Shown: positions 16,197 to 24,243 of the stretch, piece by piece
Layout of the letters: each line of letters opens with the position of its first letter
Numbering within the stretch: the stretch's first letter is position 1
DNA from: Bradyrhizobium sp. Rc3b
Lineage (GTDB): Bacteria; Pseudomonadota; Alphaproteobacteria; Rhizobiales; Xanthobacteraceae
Reading direction: 5' to 3'
Assembly: GCF_900114915.1 (NCBI RefSeq)
Contig: NZ_FOUS01000005.1
Location: 412,723-476,722 of the forward strand
Length of the DNA stretch: 64,000 bases
Notes under the pieces: generated by a model
Seen by the model: the letters and a program-made list of their open reading frames with translations, nothing else
What the model was told of the DNA's origin: nothing
Database searches by the model: none
Program-made: the position numbers and the translations under genes

Positions 16197-18953
16197 ATGA
16201 CGCATCATGATGTCGGGGGGAACGCCGATTCTCCGAGGCCGGAACGCGCGCCCAGCGATCAAGACAGCAATGCCGGCGCGGGCGCGGCCCTGCCAAGACG
16301 CAAGCTGGTGCTGTTCGCCGACGGCACCGGCAATGCGTTCACCAAGCAGGAATCCAGCGTCTGGCGTCTGTATGAGGCCCTGGACCATACCCAGCCGGAC
16401 CAGATCTCGCATTACATCAAGGGTGTCGGCACCGCCGGCTGGGCACCGCTTGCCGCGCTCGACGGCGCCACCGGCATCGGCGTCCCCGGCAACGTACGCA
16501 AGCTCTATCGCTTCCTGTGCTGGAATTGGCGACCCGGCGACGAGATCTACATCTTCGGCTTCAGCCGCGGCGCCTTCACCGCGCGCACGCTGGCGGCGCT
16601 GATCGCGAGCCAGGGCTTGGTGCCGGCGGAGATCGACGACACGCCGGTGTCGCACGCGGAGATGGGGCGCAACGTCAAAGCCGCCTGGCGCGAGTATCGG
16701 CGCGAGACCGTGCCCTGGACCAAGAGCTTGCCGACGATCTGGGTCACGCGCTGGATCCGCGACTTCCTGCTGTTCGTCTATCACTGGCTTTGCGGGCACC
16801 GTAGCTATGCCGAGGTGCGGAGCAAAATGAACGGGCGCAGCGAGGTCGAGATCGCATTCCTCGGCCTGTTCGACACCGTCGAGGCCTTCGGCGTGCCGGT
16901 CGAGGAGCTCCGCCTCGCCATCGACTGGGCAATCTGGCCGATCTCGTTCCGCAATCACCGGCTGTCGCACAAGGTCAGGCACGCCTGTCACGCGCTCGCG
17001 CTCGACGACGAACGCACCACCTTCCATCCGCTGCGGATCGACCAGAGCCATCTGGCGGAGGGACAGATCGTCAAGGAAGTGTGGTTCACGGGCGTCCATT
17101 CCGATATCGGCGGCGGCTATCCTGAATCCACGCTGTCCTTCGTGCCGCTAGTCTGGATGGTCGAGCAGCTCGGCGACCGGTTGCGCTTCCAGGACGGCGA
17201 GATCGAGCATTTCAGGGAATATCAATCGGCGCTCGGGCCGCGGCATGATTCACGCAGCGGCGCAGCGGTGCTGTACCGCTACGGGCCGCGTCCGATCCTC
17301 AGCGGCGACGTGAATGGCGGGCTGCCGGTGGTGCACTTCGCCGTCATCGAGCGCATGCTGCTCGGCTGCGACGATTACGCCCCCATCATGCTTCCGGCGA
17401 ACTGCCTGGTGCTGCTGCCGGACGGAACGAGGTTGCCGCTGCGATCGGAGGGAGAGACCAAGGATCTCGACGAGCAGCATGCGCGCGAGGTCATGAAGGC
17501 CGCCTATCTGCAAAAGGCGACGGGACCGCGTCGTACCGAGGAGGCCAGGGCCTTCACTGGGATGAGCACGCCGGACGCCACCATGTCGAGCCTCACGCGC
17601 GACACCGTGTGGTGGCGGCGCGTCGCCTATTTCTCGCTTTTGTTCATGGCCGGCGTGATCGCCGCGTGGCCGTGGATCGCGCACGCGCTGGTGCAATGGT
17701 CCGAAGACCGCGCCCTGGAGGGCACCGGCGCACTGTCTTTCATCACCAATATCGACTGGGTGATGGGCGCAGTGGTGGCGCCACTGACCAATCTGCTGCA
17801 AGACGTGGTGCCGTCCTATGCGGCCCCCTGGCTCAACATCGCGACCTACTATCCCTTCCTGACCTCGATCGTGGTGATCGTCACCTGGTGGATCTGGCAA
17901 AAGAACGGAACGTTGCGTGACGACATCGAGGAGCGGGCGCGTCTTGCATGGAACACGTCGCGCCGCAGGGCGAGCATGGAGCACATCGACAAGCCGGGGC
18001 CGTTGATGCGGCTCGGACACTGGATGCGCCTGAACGCCAGCCCGGCGCAGCACGTCATCACCAGGGGACTGGTGCCGGCGGTCTTCCTGATCGCGATCTT
18101 CGGCTCCGCCGCGCTGATCGTGTCGAGCAGCCTGTTCACCGCACGTCTCGCCCTCGGATCGGTCTGCTCGCCGCCTGCCGTCAAGGGCTCGGCCGCGTTC
18201 CAGACCGGCACGCCGGTGACGGACGAGCCGGTCGACGCGCGCGCGTTATTCGACACCAGGGACTTTTGCTGGTGGAGCGGGCTCGCCGTCGAGAAGGGCC
18301 GCAAATACCGCGTCTTTCTCGAGATCAAAGAGCCATGGTTCGACCGCACCATCATGAGCGGCGTGAACGGATTTGCGACCTACGAGCCGCACCACTACGT
18401 GGCGCTGCCGGAGCGTCGTCTGTTCGCCGCGGACTGGTTTCAGCCCGTGGTGCGCGTCGGCAGCAAAGGCATCAACGACCTGCCGCTCAAGGCAGTCAAT
18501 GTGATGCCGGCCGACGAATTTCCCCGCCGCATGAAGCCCACCCTGCCCGCGGAGGACGACATCAGCAGGAGCCGCAACAGGTACCCCGCGCGGCTCGACG
18601 ACACGGCCGAATTCAAGGGCAGGCTCGACGGACTCGGCAAATTCGAACCGATTCCGCCGGCCATGCTCGCCGAGGCAGGCCAGGTCTGGACCAAGCAGCT
18701 GTTGACCGGCCGCGTCGTCGCCGAATTCGTGGCGCCCGAGTCCGGCGAGCTGTTCTTCTACGTCAATGACGCCGTCCAGATATTCCCGCGGCTGCTTCCG
18801 GAGTCGTGGGTCCCGTCCTGGCTCGATGCGATCCAGGGGCCGCACGATCTGTTCTACCGAAACAATAGCGGCACTGCGAAGATCAAGGTCCAGCGCCTGC
18901 CGGCCCCACCGATGCCGCCGGACAAGCCGGCATTACCGCTGGCGAGCAACTGA
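16197..18953 (+). CDS. DUF2235-domain membrane-associated hydrolase
   Basis: A 918-residue protein. Residues about 35-370 form the DUF2235 alpha/beta hydrolase domain: LVLFADGTGNAF near the N-terminus, nucleophile elbow GFSRGAF (Ser123) and WFTGVHSDIGGGYPE (His ~301). DUF2235 includes type VI secretion phospholipase effectors of the Tle1 kind. Three hydrophobic segments follow (about 474-498, 544-567, 624-647), then a C-terminal ~270-residue domain that I do not recognise. Start 16197 follows GGAGGGG; an ATG at 16107 lacks a site. No type VI secretion genes are nearby, so an effector role is doubtful. A membrane-linked lipase or esterase is more likely. Confidence 0.85.
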   Translation: MTHHDVGGNADSPRPERAPSDQDSNAGAGAALPRRKLVLFADGTGNAFTKQESSVWRLYEALDHTQPDQISHYIKGVGTAGWAPLAALDGATGIGVPGNVRKLYRFLCWNWRPGDEIYIFGFSRGAFTARTLAALIASQGLVPAEIDDTPVSHAEMGRNVKAAWREYRRETVPWTKSLPTIWVTRWIRDFLLFVYHWLCGHRSYAEVRSKMNGRSEVEIAFLGLFDTVEAFGVPVEELRLAIDWAIWPISFRNHRLSHKVRHACHALALDDERTTFHPLRIDQSHLAEGQIVKEVWFTGVHSDIGGGYPESTLSFVPLVWMVEQLGDRLRFQDGEIEHFREYQSALGPRHDSRSGAAVLYRYGPRPILSGDVNGGLPVVHFAVIERMLLGCDDYAPIMLPANCLVLLPDGTRLPLRSEGETKDLDEQHAREVMKAAYLQKATGPRRTEEARAFTGMSTPDATMSSLTRDTVWWRRVAYFSLLFMAGVIAAWPWIAHALVQWSEDRALEGTGALSFITNIDWVMGAVVAPLTNLLQDVVPSYAAPWLNIATYYPFLTSIVVIVTWWIWQKNGTLRDDIEERARLAWNTSRRRASMEHIDKPGPLMRLGHWMRLNASPAQHVITRGLVPAVFLIAIFGSAALIVSSSLFTARLALGSVCSPPAVKGSAAFQTGTPVTDEPVDARALFDTRDFCWWSGLAVEKGRKYRVFLEIKEPWFDRTIMSGVNGFATYEPHHYVALPERRLFAADWFQPVVRVGSKGINDLPLKAVNVMPADEFPRRMKPTLPAEDDISRSRNRYPARLDDTAEFKGRLDGLGKFEPIPPAMLAEAGQVWTKQLLTGRVVAEFVAPESGELFFYVNDAVQIFPRLLPESWVPSWLDAIQGPHDLFYRNNSGTAKIKVQRLPAPPMPPDKPALPLASN

Positions 18954-19098
18954 GGTCCAGCGGGGACGCAGCGTCGGAGCGCTCCGCGCCGCGACTTGGA
19001 CACGGGGCATTCCCGCCCCCATGATTATGGGTGTCGCTGCCTGCGTCCGGTGGTTAAACTTGCCCTTGCGCCGCGGGGGACACGCGGGTCGCGGGACC

Positions 19099-19788
19099 AT
19101 GATCATGACCGAACAGGGCGAGACGGGTGAAGCCATCACCATCCTCCTCGTCGAGGACGACGCGCCGACCTGCTGGCGGCTGCAGGATGCGCTGGTCAAG
19201 GCCGGCTACGAGGTGCGCAGCGCCGGCACGCTCGGCGAAGCCCGTTCCGCGCTTGCCGGCGGCGCGCCCCGCGTGCTGCTGACCGATCTGCGCCTGCCCG
19301 ACGGCCACGGCATCGAGCTGATCCGCGAGATGAGGCAGCGCTTCCCCGACACCGAGATCATGGTGATCTCGGCCCTCGGGGACGAGGAAAGCGTGATCTC
19401 GGCGATCACAGTCGGCGCCACCGGCTATCTGCTCAAGGACGCCTTCCCCACCGACATCGCCACCACGGTGCGCGATCTGGTCGCCGGCCATTCGCCGATC
19501 TCGGCCTCCATCGCGCGCTTCATCGTGCGCAGAACCCAAGGTGCCGCGCCAAATTCGGCGGAGCCGCCGCCCGGCCCGGCGCTCAACACGGCGAGGCTGA
19601 CACCGCGCGAGATCGACATTCTCTGGGGCATCGCAAAAGGCTTCAGCTATGCCGAGATCGCCAGCCATCTCGGCCTGTCCAAGCAGACCGTGCCCGGCCA
19701 TATCAAGAACATCTATCGCAAGCTTGAGGTGCACACGCGCAGCGAAGCGGTCTTCGAGGCGGTGCAGCAGGGCCTGATCAAGCTGTGA
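19099..19788 (+). CDS. NarL/FixJ-family response regulator
   Basis: A 229-residue response regulator: receiver domain (residues about 14-130) with acidic pair VEDD, phospho-acceptor Asp63 (LLTDLRLPDG) and Lys in YLLKDAFP. A C-terminal LuxR-type helix-turn-helix (about 165-229) starts LTPREIDILWGIAKGFSYAE. The recognition helix reads SKQTVPGHIKNIYRKL. Start 19099 gives MIMTEQG; ATG 19105 is an equally good alternative. Its stop overlaps the start of the downstream histidine kinase, making a cognate pair. Target genes are unknown. Confidence 0.9.
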   Translation: MIMTEQGETGEAITILLVEDDAPTCWRLQDALVKAGYEVRSAGTLGEARSALAGGAPRVLLTDLRLPDGHGIELIREMRQRFPDTEIMVISALGDEESVISAITVGATGYLLKDAFPTDIATTVRDLVAGHSPISASIARFIVRRTQGAAPNSAEPPPGPALNTARLTPREIDILWGIAKGFSYAEIASHLGLSKQTVPGHIKNIYRKLEVHTRSEAVFEAVQQGLIKL

Positions 19789-21731
19789 GCGAGATCGCGG
19801 CCAAAGCACCTATCAAGGCAGCTACGAAGGCGCCTACGCGGCCGCGGCGCCGGCTGATCGCCTCGCGCCTCGTGCCCTATCTGCTGATGCAGGCCCTGAT
19901 CGTGATCGCCACCATTCTCGGGCTGCGGCTGCTGCAGCCGAGCGATCCCGACGATTTTGCGTTGAGCGGGTTTTCGCTGCGGCAGGACGGCGTGACGCTG
20001 CCCGTGAACCTCCCGCATTTCACGGCGTCGCGCTATTCCCTGGACGACCCACCGCTCTACACCGGCAGCTTCACGTTCCGGCGCGGCGAAGCGGCAGCGG
20101 GATGGTCGGTCTATCTGCCGCGCTTCAGCAACGCGGTGGAGGTCGCCGTCGACGGCGTCGTCGTGCTCGATTCCCGGCGCGACGCCAATGCCAACCGGCC
20201 CGACCGCAACACGCCGCAGATCGCAGCGATACCCGCCTCACTGCTGCGCGAGGGCGCCAACGAGATCACGGTGCGCCTGTTCGTGTGGGGGCCGTTGAAG
20301 GGTTTTCTCGACACTGTCTATGTCGGGCCGGATGCCGCCTTGCGGCCAGCCTATGAGACGCGCACACTGCTGTTTGTCACCCTCCCCGTGGTGTTTTCGG
20401 CCTGGCAGTCGATCCTCGCCGTCATCCTCGCGATCATGTGGCTGATGCGGCGCCGCGAGCCGGTCTACGGCGTGTTGGCGGCCGCGATGGTGCTCGGCGT
20501 GGTGCAGGCGTACGTACCGCCGCCGGTTCCGCCGGCCGCCACGTCGCGGCTTGCCGCGGTGCTGCTGGCGTCCGCGCCGATCGAGAGCGCGTTGGTCGTC
20601 ATGTTCGGCGTGCTGTTCTTCGGCTGGCGCTGGCCGCGCTACGGCATGCTGCTGTTCGTGCCAGGCCTCGTCGTGTTCGTGGTCGGGCTGATCGGGGGCC
20701 CGCCGCTGCCGCGCATCCTCTTTCTGGTGCTCGGCATCCCCACCGTCGGGATTTGCCTGTTTCTGATGGCCTGCGTGACCGCGACCGCGGTCGTCCGGCG
20801 GCAGGACGCGGCAAGCTTCACGATCGGATGCGCCGTCACCATCGTGCTGGTCTGCTGGGTCCAGGACATGTTCACGGTGTTCGAGATCGTCGCCAACGAA
20901 CGCATCTTCGTCTCGCGCCTGTCCTATTCGGCGATGCTGGTCGCGATCGGGGCCGGCTTGACCTGGCGCTTCGCCCGCGCGCTCAACCAGGTCGACAGCT
21001 TCGCCGGCCAGTTGGTGACACGTGTGCGCGAGGCCGAGGAGCGGCTGAAGGCGAGCTTCGTCCGCGAGGAGGAGCGCGCGCGCGCCGCCGCGCTCGCCAA
21101 TGAGCGCACGCGTCTGATGCGTGACCTGCATGACGGCCTCGGCGGCCAGCTCGTCAGCATCGTCGCGCTCTCCGAGCGCGGCCATGAGGGCGCGACCATC
21201 ACCGACGCCGCCCGTGCCGCGTTGAAGGATCTGCGTCTCGTCATCGATTCCATGGACGACATCGGCGGCGACCTGATGCTCGCGCTCGGCTCCTGGCGCG
21301 AGCGCGCGAGCGCGCAATTGCGGCCGCACGACATCACGCTCGACTGGCGCGTGGCGACCCCGCAGGGCCTGCCCCTGCACCCTGAACTCAGGCCATGGCA
21401 CGTCATCCAGATCGTGCGCATCCTCGACGAGGCCGTGACAAATGCGGTCAAGCATGCACACGCCCACCGCATCGCGGTCACCATCGAGACGCTCGATGCA
21501 AGCGAGGGGCCGTACGGCCTGATCAGCGTGACCGACGACGGCCAAGGCTTTGCGCTGGCCGGCCATGGAGAGACCGCCCGCGCGGGCCAGACCGCGCGCG
21601 GCTTGCGCAACATGAGAAGCCGCGCCGCGCGCTGCGGCGCCGTGCTAGACCTGAGTTCCGATGCTTCCGGCACGCGGGTGCGGCTGCAATTGCCGCAGCG
21701 TTTTCCCGACAGCGACGCGGCTGCGGGCTGA
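19785..21731 (+). CDS. NarX-type (HisKA_3) sensor histidine kinase with multi-helix membrane sensor
   Basis: A 648-residue kinase, GTG start overlapping the regulator stop by four bases (GTGA). The order is one N-terminal membrane helix (about 28-50), an extracytoplasmic beta-rich domain (about 60-195, jelly-roll-like, as in 7TMR-DISMED2), seven further membrane helices (about 200-400, 7TMR-DISM type), a coiled coil, the dimerisation/phospho-acceptor helix LMRDLHDGLGGQL (His449) and a HATPase domain with DEAVTNAVKHAHAH, DDGQGF and RGLRNM. It should phosphorylate the upstream regulator. The beta domain suggests sensing of an extracellular carbohydrate-like ligand; this is inference. Confidence 0.88.
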   Translation: MSEIAAKAPIKAATKAPTRPRRRLIASRLVPYLLMQALIVIATILGLRLLQPSDPDDFALSGFSLRQDGVTLPVNLPHFTASRYSLDDPPLYTGSFTFRRGEAAAGWSVYLPRFSNAVEVAVDGVVVLDSRRDANANRPDRNTPQIAAIPASLLREGANEITVRLFVWGPLKGFLDTVYVGPDAALRPAYETRTLLFVTLPVVFSAWQSILAVILAIMWLMRRREPVYGVLAAAMVLGVVQAYVPPPVPPAATSRLAAVLLASAPIESALVVMFGVLFFGWRWPRYGMLLFVPGLVVFVVGLIGGPPLPRILFLVLGIPTVGICLFLMACVTATAVVRRQDAASFTIGCAVTIVLVCWVQDMFTVFEIVANERIFVSRLSYSAMLVAIGAGLTWRFARALNQVDSFAGQLVTRVREAEERLKASFVREEERARAAALANERTRLMRDLHDGLGGQLVSIVALSERGHEGATITDAARAALKDLRLVIDSMDDIGGDLMLALGSWRERASAQLRPHDITLDWRVATPQGLPLHPELRPWHVIQIVRILDEAVTNAVKHAHAHRIAVTIETLDASEGPYGLISVTDDGQGFALAGHGETARAGQTARGLRNMRSRAARCGAVLDLSSDASGTRVRLQLPQRFPDSDAAAG

Positions 21732-21732
21732 A

Positions 21733-21773
21733 AAGCCCCCTCTCCGAACGTGTGGGACGCGCGGAGAGAGGGA
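21733..21773 (-). terminator. Hairpin between converging genes, possible terminator
   Basis: CCCTCTCCG and CGGAGAGAGGG pair with a small bulge. On the minus strand the stem is followed by CTTTTC, so it may end the secreted-protein gene at 21867-22157. Confidence 0.4.
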
Positions 21774-21866
21774 ACGGGCCGGGTGATTTGCCGGCGGAGG
21801 ACGGGGGTTCGTCCGCAGGGCGCCCTGGGCCCGAGGCGATGCAATCAATTCAATCGAATGGAAATA

Positions 21867-22157
21867 TCAGCGCACGCCGACGCGATTGACCGGGCCGCCG
21901 CGATTCATCGGCGTTCCCGCGCGCACGCCGACCCCGGGGGCGCCGACGCCGGGCGTTGCGACCGCGGCTCTTGCGACCGGCGCTCCCGGCGCGACCACCA
22001 CGGCCGCCGTCGGCCGCACCACGCAGCCCTTGGGCACGCCGACCGTCTTGCAATAGACCACCGCCTGCGCCGGGCTCGTGCCCAGCGACACCATCGCCGC
22101 GCCGGCCAGCGCCATGACCGTCAGCCCCGCACTCAGCGCTCCAGCTCTCTTCGACAT
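21867..22157 (-). CDS. Small secreted Val/Ala/Pro-rich protein
   Basis: A 96-residue exported protein: a signal peptide (MSKRAGALSAGLTVMALAGA through SPAQA, residues 1-31), a short two-cysteine segment (VVYCKTVGVPKGCVVRP), then a low-complexity Val/Ala/Pro/Gly tail. ATG 22157 is preceded by CAGGAGAGC. The tail is probably disordered. Function unknown. Confidence 0.7.
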   Translation of the reverse strand: MSKRAGALSAGLTVMALAGAAMVSLGTSPAQAVVYCKTVGVPKGCVVRPTAAVVVAPGAPVARAAVATPGVGAPGVGVRAGTPMNRGGPVNRVGVR

Positions 22158-22395
22158 CCTTTGCTCTCCTGCTTCCCGTTCGGCGTCCCGATGCAATCAC
22201 CGGGTTTCGCAGCCGAGGTGCAGCCTGAATGACAAAATACGGCGCGCGGATACATGCCATGAAGATGGGGGTTGCCGCGGCCGGGACACCGGGCCGACGC
22301 CATGAACATGGCATGGACCCACGCACGACCTTCGCGAGATGGTCCGGCCCGATTGATCCCGGTCGGGACCAACGTCGATTCCAAAGAGGTGCTTT

Positions 22396-22620
22396 ATGAA
22401 GATTTCAGCTGTTGCCGCGCTGCTGCTCGCCGCTTCCGCCCTGCCCGCTGCTGCACAATCCGGTCCATCGGTCCAGGAGCAAATGGCCTGCCGTGGCGAT
22501 GCCAGCAAATTCTGCGCTGAGCATATCGGCAAGCCCCCTCAGATGAATGCCTGCCTGCGCGAGAACAAGTCGAAACTCTCGGACAGCTGCCGCAAGGTCG
22601 TCGAATCACGCGGCGGCTGA
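22396..22620 (+). CDS. Small secreted cysteine-rich repeat protein
   Basis: A 74-residue protein with a signal peptide (residues 1-21, ASALPAAAQ) and four cysteines in a pattern of the bacterial cysteine-rich repeat family: MACRGDASKFCAEHIG, then MNACLRENKSKLSDSC. Such proteins are periplasmic and of unknown role. AAAGAGG precedes ATG 22396. It is flanked by genes on the opposite strand on both sides. Confidence 0.75.
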   Translation: MKISAVAALLLAASALPAAAQSGPSVQEQMACRGDASKFCAEHIGKPPQMNACLRENKSKLSDSCRKVVESRGG

Positions 22621-22685
22621 TCTGCCAACGCTCTCGCGAAGAAGAGAGGAGCGGCGTGCTGCCGCCCTCTCAACACCCGGCGCCG

Positions 22686-23108
22686 CTACTCCTGCATCAT
22701 CTCGCCGCTGCCGCCGAACTCGGCCGGAAAATCCTTCAGCTTGGGCAGGCCGTCGCGCATCGGCAGCACGGTCTCGGCATAGTTGACGTGAACGCCGGGC
22801 GCGAAGGCGAGCGTCGGGATGGTTGCGGTGAAGACGTCGACCAGTCCGAGCGGCGGATGGTTGGTCATGAGATGGCCGCCGCACTTCTTGCAATATTGGC
22901 GCTGGCTGAGCGGCGTCTTGGCAAACGTCTCGACATTCTGGGCGCCTTCGGTGACGCGCACGGCCTCGGGCTTCCACAGGCTGAAGGCGTTGACCGGACC
23001 GCCCGACCAGGAGCGGCAGGAGCGGCAATGGCAATAGCCCATCGCCTCCGGTGCGCCCGTGACCTCGATCGTGACCGCGCCACAGAAGCAATTTCCGACA
23101 TGTTTCAT
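22686..23108 (-). CDS. GFA-domain (glutathione-dependent formaldehyde-activating-like) zinc protein
   Basis: A 140-residue protein of the GFA/CENP-V family. The zinc ligands are visible: NCFCGAV (Cys7, Cys9), CHCRSC and YCKKCGGHLM. The family includes S-(hydroxymethyl)glutathione synthase, which joins formaldehyde and glutathione, but many members have other unknown roles. Start 23108 is fixed by GGAGACGACC just upstream. It appears to be a single-gene unit. Confidence 0.85.
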   Translation of the reverse strand: MKHVGNCFCGAVTIEVTGAPEAMGYCHCRSCRSWSGGPVNAFSLWKPEAVRVTEGAQNVETFAKTPLSQRQYCKKCGGHLMTNHPPLGLVDVFTATIPTLAFAPGVHVNYAETVLPMRDGLPKLKDFPAEFGGSGEMMQE

Positions 23109-23321
23109 TTGGTCGTCTCCGTTTGATGAAGAGGAAGAAATCCTCTCCCCGCTCCTCGTCCACAATATGTCGGGACCGATGGGAATGCGGGGAGAGGTGT
23201 CGGGGTGAAGGGGGACATCACCCCGGGGACGTTGAGGGGACGGGTATGTGAGATGCTCGCATACCTCAGCCGGCGCGGCCAAGCGTCCTCCGTTCGGCGG
23301 ACGCGCGGTGCCGCACCGAGG

Positions 23322-24110
23322 CTAGAGTGACCGACGCCAGGGAATAAGCATCGACACCCGTTGTTTGTACTGCCGGTACTCGTCGCCGAAGAGAGCGACG
23401 AGGTCGTGCTCCTCCAGCGCGATGCCGACGAAGATGTAGAGCGTGGTGACGACCGCAAACAGCAGATGCCCCGCGGTCATGGTCGGCGCCGCCCAGAACG
23501 CAATGATGAAACCGAGATAGATCGGATGGCGGACGAAATTGTAGAGCAGCGGCGTCCTGAAGCGCGGCGGCGTCATCTCCTTGCCGACCAGATGGTTGGT
23601 CACCTGATGCAATCCGAACAATTCGAAATGATTGATCAGGTAGGTGCTGGTGAACACCAGGATCCACCCAGCGAAGGACAGCGTGACCAACGTCACGGCG
23701 AGATCCGGGTTCTCGACATTCCATACGATCGCAGGCAGCGGGCGCCACTGCCAGAACAGGAGCAGCAATGACAGGCTCGCGAACAGCACATAGGTCGAGC
23801 GCTCGACCGGCTTGGGGACGAATTGCGTCCACCACGCCTTGAACTGCTTGCGTGCCATCACGCTGTGCTGAAGGGCGAACAGCGACATCAGGAGGAGATT
23901 GACGATGACGGCTTCGGCCGTCGGCGTGTCGGTTCCGGTATCGATGGTCTTGGGCACCACCATCCCCATGACGAAGCCGATGGCGTAGAGAATGGTGACG
24001 AAAAACACGAGATATGCCGCAATTCCGTACAGAAAGGCGATGAACTTGAAAATGCGTGAGCCCGCAACCTCCGGGCTGATGGAATGAACCTGGTGATCAA
24101 GTTGGGTCAT
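23322..24110 (-). CDS. mddA: MddA-like methanethiol S-methyltransferase (membrane)
   Basis: A 262-residue polytopic membrane protein with about six helices, in the isoprenylcysteine methyltransferase/NnrU-like superfamily. The features QHSVMARKQFK, FELFGLHQV and VRHPIYLGFIIAFWAAPTMT agree with MddA, which converts methanethiol to dimethyl sulfide using S-adenosylmethionine. I chose ATG 24110 (MTQLDHQVHS). It is divergent from a winged-helix/TPR regulator 133 bases away. Alternative: a related methyltransferase of unknown substrate. Functional MddA homologues have been described in Bradyrhizobium as far as I recall. Confidence 0.78.
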   Translation of the reverse strand: MTQLDHQVHSISPEVAGSRIFKFIAFLYGIAAYLVFFVTILYAIGFVMGMVVPKTIDTGTDTPTAEAVIVNLLLMSLFALQHSVMARKQFKAWWTQFVPKPVERSTYVLFASLSLLLLFWQWRPLPAIVWNVENPDLAVTLVTLSFAGWILVFTSTYLINHFELFGLHQVTNHLVGKEMTPPRFRTPLLYNFVRHPIYLGFIIAFWAAPTMTAGHLLFAVVTTLYIFVGIALEEHDLVALFGDEYRQYKQRVSMLIPWRRSL

Positions 24111-24194
24111 AGAACGCTCCGTTGTGCCGAGGCATCGACACTGTTTGGTCTTCGCACCATGCCGGATCGGACGTCCCCAGACTTTCGCGACCGG

Positions 24195-24237
24195 TTGATT
24201 TTCGCCTGAGACGACTTTGATTTTTGCTTGAGACGAC
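24195..24237. promoter_or_regulatory. Tandem 21-bp direct repeat, candidate binding site of the winged-helix regulator
   Basis: Two copies, at 24195-24215 and 24217-24237, match at 19 of 21 positions. Both start TTGATTTT and end TGAGACGAC, with a repeat period of 22 bases, two helical turns. OmpR/ToxR-type winged-helix proteins bind tandem direct repeats on one face of the DNA. The copies end seven bases before the regulator GTG start and lie in the only gap shared with mddA. Confidence 0.75.
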
Positions 24238-24243
24238 AGAAAC

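Noticed and set aside
16197..18953. Reading the DUF2235 gene as part of a type VI secretion or toxin-immunity locus
   Set aside because: No VgrG, PAAR, Hcp or immunity-like gene lies beside it in the window.
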